A stretch of DNA of 6,247 bases from Gemmatimonadaceae bacterium (lineage in GTDB: Bacteria; Gemmatimonadota; Gemmatimonadetes; Gemmatimonadales; Gemmatimonadaceae): the NCBI GenBank assembly GCA_025357975.1, contig JANYKY010000514.1:1-6247 (forward strand). The letters are read 5' to 3'. Both the position numbers and the translations under genes were made by a program. The notes under the pieces are model-generated. The model did no database searches. It was not told the DNA's origin and saw only the letters and a list, made by a program, of their open reading frames with translations. The first letter of the stretch is position 1. The number at the start of each line of letters is the position of its first letter. Below are positions 1 to 6,205 of the stretch, piece after piece.

Positions 1-1004
1 TTGAATCGGCGCCTGCCAAGGTCTGGCGGGCTGAAGCAGAAAAATTCGCCAAGGTGCGCGCGGATGTCTCCGGGAACAGCATTGCGGAGGTGAACCCGGG
101 TGGCTCGCCCACGATCATGCTTGCCGGCCACATCGACGAGATTGGTGTCATCGTCACCTATATAGATGACGAAGGCTACGCCTATATCGCGCCGATTGGC
201 GGATGGGATCCACAGGTACTCGTCGCACAGCGTCTCCGGTTTATCGGGCGGAATGGCGACGTGTTCGGAGTGGTCGGGAAGAAACCCATCCACCTCATGA
301 AAGTCGAGGACCGGGAAAAGGCGTCGAAGATGACCGACTTGTGGGTCGACATCGGCGCAAAGACCAAGGCCGAGGCAGAGCAAAGGCTGTCAATTGGCGA
401 TCCGGGCGTGATCGATTCGCGCACGATGGATTTTCCAAACGGGCTTATCGTGTCGAGATCGATTGACGACCGTATCGGAGCATTCGTCGTACTCGAAGCC
501 TTAAAGCGTTATTCAGAGAAGCCTGGCAAAGCTCATGTCGTGGCCGTTGCGACCACGCAGGAAGAAATCGGATACAGAGGAGGTGGCGCAGGAGTCTGCG
601 CGGCGTGCGTGAATCCACAAATGGCGATGGTCGTCGATGTGACATTTGCGATCGATCATCCACAGGTAGAGAAAAAAGAGCTCGGTGAGGCCAAACTTGG
701 CGGCGGACCCGTGCTTGCTCGCGGCTCGATAATCTCGCCGGTGGTTTTCAATCTCCTGCGAAAGACGGCCGAGGCCAATGACATACCGTTCACGGTCCAG
801 GCGGCCGGGCGTGACACGAGCACTGATGCCGACGCGATTCACATTGCGCGCGAAGGCGTCGCCACGGCGCTTGTATCCGTTCCCAACAGATACATGCATT
901 CGCCGAATGAGATGGTGTCCCTCGAGGATCTCGACCGCACCGTAAACCTCATTGCAGAGGTTTGCCGGACGGTGGACAGCGCCACGGACTTCACGGCGCG
1001 ATGA
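1..1004 (+). CDS. M42 family metallo-aminopeptidase, 5'-truncated by window edge
   Basis: Likely a cytoplasmic dinuclear-metal aminopeptidase of the M42 family (TET / FrvX / 'cellulase M' type), which removes N-terminal residues from short peptides and usually forms a dodecameric tetrahedron. The frame is open from the first complete codon (base 3) to TGA at 1002-1004, giving 333 visible residues. Family members run about 345-365 residues, so roughly 15-35 N-terminal residues lie outside the window. The GTG at 54 is internal and is not the start. Counting from base 3, the metal-site residues are all visible: His43 and Asp45 in AGHIDEIG, Asp155/156 in SIDDR, catalytic Glu187 and ligand Glu188 in TTQEEIG, Asp212 in VVDVTFA, and His299 in RYMHSPNEM. 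The middle region (about residues 60-145) fits the family's inserted beta domain. The stop overlaps the next ATG (ATGA), so the two genes are probably translationally coupled. Family assignment is firm; substrate preference cannot be read from the sequence. Confidence 0.93.
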   Translation, partial: ESAPAKVWRAEAEKFAKVRADVSGNSIAEVNPGGSPTIMLAGHIDEIGVIVTYIDDEGYAYIAPIGGWDPQVLVAQRLRFIGRNGDVFGVVGKKPIHLMKVEDREKASKMTDLWVDIGAKTKAEAEQRLSIGDPGVIDSRTMDFPNGLIVSRSIDDRIGAFVVLEALKRYSEKPGKAHVVAVATTQEEIGYRGGGAGVCAACVNPQMAMVVDVTFAIDHPQVEKKELGEAKLGGGPVLARGSIISPVVFNLLRKTAEANDIPFTVQAAGRDTSTDADAIHIAREGVATALVSVPNRYMHSPNEMVSLEDLDRTVNLIAEVCRTVDSATDFTAR

Positions 1005-1051
1005 TCAAAGAGTTTGTTGCACTTGCTGCGCTCTCCGGCGCAGTCGGCTGT
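1001..1051 (+). other. Predicted lipoprotein signal peptide with lipobox AVGC
   Basis: Encodes residues 1-17 of the M28/PDZ peptidase: Lys3 near the N-terminus, a hydrophobic run from Phe5 to Leu11, then AVGC with Cys17 as the candidate lipid-modified residue. The -3 position is Ala rather than the usual Leu, and the hydrophobic stretch is short, so this is a moderate call. Ala at +2 (no Asp) would not retain the protein at the inner membrane under the rule known for enterobacteria. Confidence 0.6.
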
Positions 1052-2290
1052 GCATCCATGGCTACGCCGCGGCAAGCGACTTTGGCCGGCCTCGCGGATT
1101 CGACAGTCATTCACGATGACATCGCCTACCTCGCGAGCGATCGGCTCGAAGGTCGCCTGACGGGAACGCCCGGTAACGATTCGGCCGCTGCCTACCTCGC
1201 GCGGCGGTATGCCACTCTCGGGCTCCGGCCAACCTCTCCCGGATACCTACAGAAATTCAGCGCGCATTCGGCCGCAGATGCCCATGTCGGAATCATGACG
1301 GGCAAGCCAACGCAGAATGTCGTTGCGATTCTTCCTGGAACCGATTCTCGATTGAGCAACGAGTATATCGTCATCGGCGCTCATTTCGATCATCTCGGGC
1401 GCGACAGCCAGTTCGCGCTCGATCCGGAAGCGAAGGACGCAATTCGCAAAGGAGCTGATGACAACGCATCGGGAACCGCCGCAGTGCTTCAGCTTGCGCG
1501 AATGTTCAAGCGAGCACGTCCGAGGCGTTCGGTGATCTTCGTAAATTTCAGCGGAGAAGAAGAAGGCCTGCTGGGATCGGAGTGGTTCGTCGATCACGCG
1601 CCTGTGCCGCTCGACAGCATTGTGGCGATGATCAACTTCGACATGGTTGGACGCCTGAGAGACAACAAACTGCTCGTCTACGGAACAGCAACGGCGACTG
1701 AACTATCAGCGCTTCTCGACAGCGCAAACGTGCATGGGGCGGTTCCCTTCAAGATTTCCGGCAGCGGTGACGGATTTGGTGCGTCAGATCAAAGCTCCTT
1801 TTATGGTCGCGGCATTCCGGTGCTCCATTTTTTCACCGATAACCACGAAGACTATCATCGTGCCACGGACGACGTCCAGAAGATCAATTCCGGGGGCGAA
1901 GCGCGCGTAGTCGATCTCGCATATCGAGTCGTCGAGTCGATCGACCACCTCGGCTCGAGACCGACGTTCAATCGTTCGACGGCGGCCTCACCCATGAGGA
2001 CGAGCGCCAGTTCTGGATCGCAGGTATATCTCGGCACCATTCCGGACATGGCGGCCGGAGATACACCGGGCCTCAAGCTCACCGGAGTCAGGCCAGCGAG
2101 TCCGGCCGAGACTGGCGGATTGATGGCAGGCGATGTGATCATCGAATTCGGCGGGGTCAAAGTTACGGACTTGCAGAGTTACAGTGACGCCCTTTATGCA
2201 CACAAACCCGGGGATACCGTAAAGGTCGGCATCGTGCGGGCCGGAAAGCCTATGCAGATCAGCGTTACGCTGGCGAAACGCGGCGGCTGA
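1001..2290 (+). CDS. M28 family zinc metallopeptidase lipoprotein with C-terminal PDZ domain
   Basis: 429 residues from ATG 1001. An in-frame TTG at 962 would extend the protein 13 residues into the M42 gene, but ATG 1001 is preferred because it gives a clean lipoprotein signal and an ATGA overlap. Residues 1-17 are a short signal ending in AVGC (Cys17 lipidated). Residues 36-75 fit the family's N-terminal segment. The M28 catalytic domain spans about 104-315: His128 (GAHFDHLG), Asp153/154 (GADDNASG), catalytic Glu186 and ligand Glu187 (SGEEEG), Asp214 (INFDMVG) and His286 (DYHRATDD). This is the complete co-catalytic di-zinc set. A linker rich in Ser/Thr/Ala (about 322-340) leads to a PDZ domain (about 341-425) with a YLGTIPDM entry and a GDVIIEFGG core. 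Known M28 enzymes are aminopeptidases or carboxypeptidases. The PDZ domain probably binds C-termini of substrates or partners, or helps assembly (inference). Predicted location is the periplasmic or outer-membrane side. Confidence 0.92.
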   Translation: MIKEFVALAALSGAVGCASMATPRQATLAGLADSTVIHDDIAYLASDRLEGRLTGTPGNDSAAAYLARRYATLGLRPTSPGYLQKFSAHSAADAHVGIMTGKPTQNVVAILPGTDSRLSNEYIVIGAHFDHLGRDSQFALDPEAKDAIRKGADDNASGTAAVLQLARMFKRARPRRSVIFVNFSGEEEGLLGSEWFVDHAPVPLDSIVAMINFDMVGRLRDNKLLVYGTATATELSALLDSANVHGAVPFKISGSGDGFGASDQSSFYGRGIPVLHFFTDNHEDYHRATDDVQKINSGGEARVVDLAYRVVESIDHLGSRPTFNRSTAASPMRTSASSGSQVYLGTIPDMAAGDTPGLKLTGVRPASPAETGGLMAGDVIIEFGGVKVTDLQSYSDALYAHKPGDTVKVGIVRAGKPMQISVTLAKRGG

Positions 2291-2341
2291 TGCGTTCGGA
2301 TACGAGCAGTCCATCGGTTCTCTTGTATTGGGCAAGTCGCT

Positions 2342-3253
2342 GTGGGGCTCGATCTGCCTGAACCGATTCCCGCTCCCCGGGAGCATGGCTTCACAACAAC
2401 GACGGCGTATCCGCTTTACTGGGTAGCGTACGGCCCCGCGGCTGGCGAGCGCGTGCTGGTTCTACACGGTGGGCCAGGAGCGGACCACGCGTACCTCCTG
2501 CCCCAGATGCTGCATCTCGCACGGCTGTACAACGTCATTCTCTACGATCAGCGAGGCGGAGGCAGATCGAAGACGGATAGCCAGGATGCGGTCACGATCG
2601 AGACCCACGTTGCTGATCTTCAGGCCATTGTTACCGAGATGAAGCTGGGCGCGCCATCCATCGTCGCGTACTCGTTCGGAGCGATGATCGCGCTTTTCTA
2701 TTGTCTTGCGGCGAAAGATTCGGAGACCATAAAAAAACCGGCGCGGCTCGCGCTCATCGATCCGGCGCCGCTCCACATGGACTACCGCAGGCAATTCGAA
2801 ATCGAATTCTCCAGACGGCAGAACGGCGCCGAAATCAAGCGGATGCGCGATGAGCTTACCGCATCCGGATTGCGTGAGACCGATCCCGCTGAGTACAAGC
2901 AACGCACGTTCGAGCTGGCGGTGGCGGCGTACTTCGCCGATCCCTCGAAGGCGCGGAATCTCACTCCTTTCAGGGTCAGCGGACGAGTCCAGCAGACCGT
3001 CTGGGAGAGTCTGGGGGCCGATTACGATGTGCTGGAAAAGCTGTCGCCGTTGGGCTTTCCAACGCTGTTTGTTCATGGACGTGACGATCCAATCCCAACG
3101 GCGTCCTCCATTGAGGGCGCGAAGGCCATGGACGCGCAGCTCGTTCTGCTGGACGATTGCGGACACGTGCCGTACGTTGAGCAGCCCGGCCAGTTGTTCG
3201 CGGCATTGGATGCATTTCTGGCCGCATCGGACTCTTCAGCGACCCGCGGTTAG
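2342..3253 (+). CDS. Alpha/beta hydrolase, proline iminopeptidase-like (S33 type)
   Basis: 303 residues from GTG 2342; no ATG in this frame precedes the conserved start, and the N-terminal LPEPIPAPRE resembles starts of proline iminopeptidase relatives. The alpha/beta hydrolase fold is shown by the oxyanion-hole HGGPG (42-46), DQRGGGRS (69-76, close to the DQRG.GRS signature of proline iminopeptidases), nucleophile Ser111 in AYSFG, acid Asp249 (or Asp248) in HGRDDPIP, and His275 in DCGHVPY. Residues of about 145-215 form the variable helical cap that sets substrate choice. There is no signal peptide, so it should be cytoplasmic. The nucleophile elbow is A-x-S-x-G instead of G-x-S-x-G. The gene lies 51 bases after the M28 gene and 2 bases before the next gene, and two peptidases precede it, which favours an aminopeptidase role releasing N-terminal Pro or other residues. 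An esterase or other hydrolase activity cannot be excluded. No Shine-Dalgarno sequence is visible; a weak -10-like TGTATT lies at 2324-2329. Confidence 0.85.
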   Translation: MGLDLPEPIPAPREHGFTTTTAYPLYWVAYGPAAGERVLVLHGGPGADHAYLLPQMLHLARLYNVILYDQRGGGRSKTDSQDAVTIETHVADLQAIVTEMKLGAPSIVAYSFGAMIALFYCLAAKDSETIKKPARLALIDPAPLHMDYRRQFEIEFSRRQNGAEIKRMRDELTASGLRETDPAEYKQRTFELAVAAYFADPSKARNLTPFRVSGRVQQTVWESLGADYDVLEKLSPLGFPTLFVHGRDDPIPTASSIEGAKAMDAQLVLLDDCGHVPYVEQPGQLFAALDAFLAASDSSATRG

Positions 3254-3255
3254 CG

Positions 3256-3705
3256 ATGTCAGATTTCGGAATCGTACAGCATTACCTCACAACCGTAGAG
3301 ATGGACGGAAAAACCTGCGCGGTTTCCGTCAGAATCGCATACGACGGCATCGAGTACATCGGGCGCCTGTTTTTTGCGGATCCGATCAGCGGCGAAGGTA
3401 TTCCCGATCACGGCGCGATTCCCGGACGTACCGTAGAGGAGGCAGTGGGGTTCGCGCGCCGCCTGACTATCGAGGACTTCACCCGCAGGTACCACCGCGC
3501 CCGAGCGGACAAGCGACGCTACACTTCGCTCCGCCGCGCCATCGATGAGATGCTCATGAAGATCAAATACATGAATCGTGTATCGATCAACATGCAGAAT
3601 GGCCTGCTCGACAAGGACGGCGCGAAGCAGGAGATCGAGCTCATTCAGAAGCAGCTTCATGAGATGATCGACCGCATGCCCGGGCACGCCGCAACGGAAG
3701 GCTAG
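3256..3705 (+). CDS. Conserved-looking hypothetical protein, 149 aa
   Basis: I do not recognise this protein. The ATG lies 2 bases after the TAG of the hydrolase gene, so it is probably co-transcribed, and it ends 19 bases before polX. It looks bipartite. Residues 1-60 alternate hydrophobic and polar residues in a way that suggests several beta strands (for example CAVSVRIAYDGIEYIGRLFF at 21-40). Residues 60-141 look helical and strongly charged, with an Arg/Lys-rich stretch at 78-94 and a likely amphipathic or coiled-coil helix at about 117-141 (KQEIELIQKQLHEMIDRM). There is no signal peptide, membrane segment, Cys cluster or obvious catalytic motif. The reading is supported by tight packing between neighbours and by ordinary composition; the longer overlapping + frame ORF across the junction is Arg/Pro/Ser-rich and unlike a protein. 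A small cytoplasmic regulatory or adaptor protein is possible, but this is only inference. Confidence 0.75.
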   Translation: MSDFGIVQHYLTTVEMDGKTCAVSVRIAYDGIEYIGRLFFADPISGEGIPDHGAIPGRTVEEAVGFARRLTIEDFTRRYHRARADKRRYTSLRRAIDEMLMKIKYMNRVSINMQNGLLDKDGAKQEIELIQKQLHEMIDRMPGHAATEG

Positions 3706-3712
3706 CCCAGCC

Positions 3713-3718
3713 TATATT
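3713..3718 (+). promoter_or_regulatory. Candidate -10 element (TATATT) for a leaderless polX transcript
   Basis: TATATT matches the bacterial -10 consensus TATAAT at five of six positions and is followed by 6 bases and then the polX ATG at 3725. Transcription normally starts about 6-8 bases after the -10 hexamer, which would put +1 at or next to the A of the ATG, giving a leaderless mRNA. It stands out as AT-rich in a GC-rich junction between two stop/start codons. There is no TTGACA-like -35 at 16-18 bases upstream and no Shine-Dalgarno sequence before the ATG. Confidence 0.4.
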
Positions 3719-3724
3719 GCGCGG

Positions 3725-5449
3725 ATGGACTCGCGCACTGCGGCGTACATTCTGGATCAGATCGGAGATCTTCTGGAGCTCACAGGCGCTCCTCGCTTCA
3801 ACGCACGCGCATACCAGAAAGCCGCACGCGCCGTCCTCGCACTCGGCGCAGACGACCTGGCGCCCCTGCTCCGTTCGGGAGAGCTGAAAAAAACTCCCGC
3901 TGTTGGGCCGGCGACTTTGGCTGTGGTTTTGGAGCTCGTCGAGACGGGTGAGTCGAGCTATCTCGACCGGCTGACGCAGAGCACGCCGCCCGGCCTTGTC
4001 GAAATGGCTCGCGTCCCCGGGCTGGGCATTGCGAAGGTCAGTCTCATTCATCGCGAGCTGGGTGCGGAAACTCTCGAAGACCTCGAAGCGGCAGCACGAG
4101 ACGGCAGGCTCGCCAAAGTGAAGGGCTTTGGTCCTAAAACGGCCGAGCGTGTTCTGGCGGGAATCGCATTCGCGCGTGAGGCCGGAAAGAAGACGTTGCT
4201 TCACCGCGGCTTCGCGCAGGCGCTCGTGCTGCAAGAGCAAGTGCAGCGGCATCCCGATGTGATCGAAGCAATCATCGCCGGCTCTATTCGGCGCGTTACC
4301 GAGATTGTCGAGGCCATCGACATCGTCGCGGTTTGCTCTGCCGATCCTTTCGCTGTGGCGAAGTCATTCGCCTCGGCTCCTGCCGTAAAGGAAGCAGTCG
4401 AGAATGGGCCATCGATCTGCATTCGTTACATCGACGACGTGCGAATGAATCTGACGTGTGCCAGGCCCGAGGAGGCCGCGGTCGCGTTATGGAAAAGCAC
4501 TGGGAGCGCTGAGCACATCAAAGAAATCACTGCGCATGCCGCAATTAGGAAGATCCGGCTCGATGGACTCAGCTTGGTGGATTCGCGCGGTATTGCCGCA
4601 TCGTTAGACAGTGAGGCTGCGTTTTTTGGTGAGCTTGGGCTAGAAGATATTCCGCCGGAGCTGCGTGAAGGCATGGGAGAGGTCACCGCGGGTGCAAAGC
4701 AATCGCTTCCGGATCTCGTCAAGAGTGAGGACATTCGCGGCGCGCTTCACAATCACACCAGCTGGTCCGATGGTGGCGCATCGATCGCCGAGATGGCGCT
4801 GGCTGCGCAGGCACTTGGCTGGAGCTACATCGGCATCAGCGATCATTCTCAGTTTGCGTTCTATGCCGGCGGCATGAAGCGGGACAAGGTGCTCCGGCAG
4901 CACGAGGAAATCGACGAGCTGAATTCGAGGATGAAGGAGTTTCGCATTCTCAAGGGGTGCGAGTGTGACATACTGCCCAGTGGAAACCTTGACTACGAGG
5001 ATGACACGCTCGATCTGTTCGATTACATCGTTGGATCCGTCCACTCACAGTTCAAGATGGAAGGGTCGGTGATGACGGCACGGGTGCTAAGGGCGATGGA
5101 TGACCCGCGTCTGACTGTGCTGGGGCATGCAACAGGACGATTGCTGCTGTCACGGAAAGGTTACGATATCGACATCGATGCCGTTATTGACCGGGCGGCT
5201 GAATCTGGCGTCGCGATCGAGCTGAATGCTGATCCGTATCGACTAGATCTCGACTGGCGGCATTGTCGCCAGGCCCGGGACAAGGGAGTGAAGATCGCGA
5301 TCGGCCCCGATGCGCATTCTGCTGACAGTCTCGAGAATGTTGAGATGGGCGTGGGGCTCGCGAGAAAAGCCTGGTGCACGCGGTCGGACGTGCTGAATAC
5401 GCTCACGTGGCGGCAGGTAGTTGCATTTGCGAAAGCGAGGCGAAGCTGA
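3725..5449 (+). CDS. polX: PolX family protein with PHP domain; polymerase site degenerate, PHP nuclease site intact
   Basis: 574 residues, the usual length for bacterial PolX (about 570). Order: an 8-kDa-like N-terminal region with helix-hairpin-helix motifs near 57-66 (TPAVGPATLA), 96-106 (RVPGLGIAKVS) and 131-141 (KVKGFGPKTAE); a PolX palm/thumb with AGSIRR (185-190); the conserved link DIPPELREGMGEV (308-320); and a C-terminal PHP domain (about 338-570). The palm motif that normally reads (G/K)D-x-D is EAID (196-199), so the first catalytic Asp is Ala197 while Asp199 remains. The third Asp is Asn242 (RMNLT). The YFTGS/HFTGS nucleotide-binding motif is KSTGS (257-261). All nine PHP metal residues are present: His342, His344, Asp349, His374, Glu413, His440, His468, Asp529, His531. 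Known PHP domains of PolX give Mn-dependent 3'-5' exonuclease activity; I infer exonuclease or 3'-end processing without DNA synthesis. ATG 3725 follows a -10-like element, and nth lies 18 bases downstream. Confidence 0.93.
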   Translation: MDSRTAAYILDQIGDLLELTGAPRFNARAYQKAARAVLALGADDLAPLLRSGELKKTPAVGPATLAVVLELVETGESSYLDRLTQSTPPGLVEMARVPGLGIAKVSLIHRELGAETLEDLEAAARDGRLAKVKGFGPKTAERVLAGIAFAREAGKKTLLHRGFAQALVLQEQVQRHPDVIEAIIAGSIRRVTEIVEAIDIVAVCSADPFAVAKSFASAPAVKEAVENGPSICIRYIDDVRMNLTCARPEEAAVALWKSTGSAEHIKEITAHAAIRKIRLDGLSLVDSRGIAASLDSEAAFFGELGLEDIPPELREGMGEVTAGAKQSLPDLVKSEDIRGALHNHTSWSDGGASIAEMALAAQALGWSYIGISDHSQFAFYAGGMKRDKVLRQHEEIDELNSRMKEFRILKGCECDILPSGNLDYEDDTLDLFDYIVGSVHSQFKMEGSVMTARVLRAMDDPRLTVLGHATGRLLLSRKGYDIDIDAVIDRAAESGVAIELNADPYRLDLDWRHCRQARDKGVKIAIGPDAHSADSLENVEMGVGLARKAWCTRSDVLNTLTWRQVVAFAKARRS

Positions 5450-5467
5450 AAGCCAAACGCCTTGAGC

Positions 5468-6205
5468 ATGAGCCTTTCACCGGACCGATGGATGTCACCA
5501 GCTAAGCGCATAACAAAATCGGCGCCGAATGCGGCTGCAAAAAATCCGTCCAGGCGCAGGAAGAAGCGGGGCGCCGGCCTGAAGGCGCACGCTGCAGAGA
5601 TTCTGCTGCGACTGAAGAAAGAGTATCCGGACGCGCACTGCGAGCTGGATTTCGCCAGTCCGCTGCAGTTGCTCACCGCAACGATACTAAGTGCTCAGTG
5701 CACTGATAAACGCGTGAACATGGTGACGCCGGAGTTGTTCAGGATTTATCCGGATGCAGAGAGTCTGTCCGCCGCAAAGTCCGAGGCGCTCGAGGAGATC
5801 ATCAAGAGCACTGGTTTTTTTCGCAACAAGACCAGGAGTCTGCTCGGAATGTCAGCGGCCGTTGCGGACCAGCATGGAGGCACCGTTCCGTCGACAATGC
5901 AAGAGCTCGTCAACCTGCCGGGCGTTGGCCGCAAGACAGCCAACGTGGTTCTCGGCAATGCGTTCGGAATAAATGAGGGTGTCGTGGTTGACACGCATGT
6001 TGGCCGGCTTTCCGTGCGCCTCGGGCTTACGGACGAGACGGATCCGGTCAAAGTCGAGCAGGCGTTGATGCCACTGTTTCCTCGTGAAGATTGGGCGCTG
6101 TTATCCCATCTTCTCATCTTCCACGGGAGAAGAGTTTGCCTTGCGCGGACGCCAAAATGTGGAGAGTGCCTGCTCAACGACATTTGCCCTTCGGCGAGGA
6201 TCTAG
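5468..6205 (+). CDS. nth: Endonuclease III (DNA glycosylase / AP lyase)
   Basis: 245 residues from ATG 5468. Endonuclease III removes oxidised pyrimidines and cleaves the abasic site by beta-elimination in base excision repair. Visible residues: LSAQCTD (74-80) of the substrate-side helix; the helix-hairpin-helix LPGVGRKTAN (150-159) with catalytic Lys156; VDTHVGRL (174-181) with catalytic Asp175; and the C-terminal [4Fe-4S] ligands Cys224, Cys231, Cys234 and Cys240 in the classic C-x6-C-x2-C-x5-C spacing. The enzyme core begins near residue 38; E. coli Nth has 211 residues, so this one carries about 35 extra N-terminal residues that are strongly basic (SRRRKKR at 28-34). Possible starts are TTG 5462, ATG 5468 and ATG 5492; none has a clear Shine-Dalgarno sequence, so the true N-terminus is uncertain by up to 10 residues, but the basic tail remains in all cases. 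The gene starts 18 bases after polX, which points to a shared transcript and a joint repair role. Confidence 0.95.
   Translation: MSLSPDRWMSPAKRITKSAPNAAAKNPSRRRKKRGAGLKAHAAEILLRLKKEYPDAHCELDFASPLQLLTATILSAQCTDKRVNMVTPELFRIYPDAESLSAAKSEALEEIIKSTGFFRNKTRSLLGMSAAVADQHGGTVPSTMQELVNLPGVGRKTANVVLGNAFGINEGVVVDTHVGRLSVRLGLTDETDPVKVEQALMPLFPREDWALLSHLLIFHGRRVCLARTPKCGECLLNDICPSARI

Noticed and set aside
54..56. GTG at 54 as the start of the M42 gene
   Set aside because: The frame is open and M42-like back to base 3, and a start here would remove the conserved N-terminal segment; the gene begins before the window.
962..1000. TTG 962 as the start of the M28 gene
   Set aside because: It would put 13 polar residues before the lipoprotein signal; ATG 1001 gives a proper signal and an ATGA overlap.
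2324..2329. TGTATT as a -10 element for the hydrolase gene
   Set aside because: Only four of six consensus matches, no -35, and 12 bases from the GTG; too weak to list as a promoter.
2290..2361. Short 23-codon ORF starting in the TGATG overlap at the M28 stop and running past the hydrolase GTG
   Set aside because: No recognisable motif and too short to support; at most it could couple translation to GTG 2342.
2462..3166. 234-codon antisense ORF opposite the hydrolase
   Set aside because: Arg-rich shadow translation with no motif, opposite a gene with a complete catalytic set.
2850..3548. 232-codon + strand ORF spanning the hydrolase and hypothetical genes
   Set aside because: Its Arg/Pro/Ser-rich composition is typical of an off-frame reading of GC-rich coding DNA, and it conflicts with two better-supported genes.
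3641..4252. 203-codon antisense ORF opposite the start of polX
   Set aside because: Shadow of the PolX coding frame with no recognisable family features.
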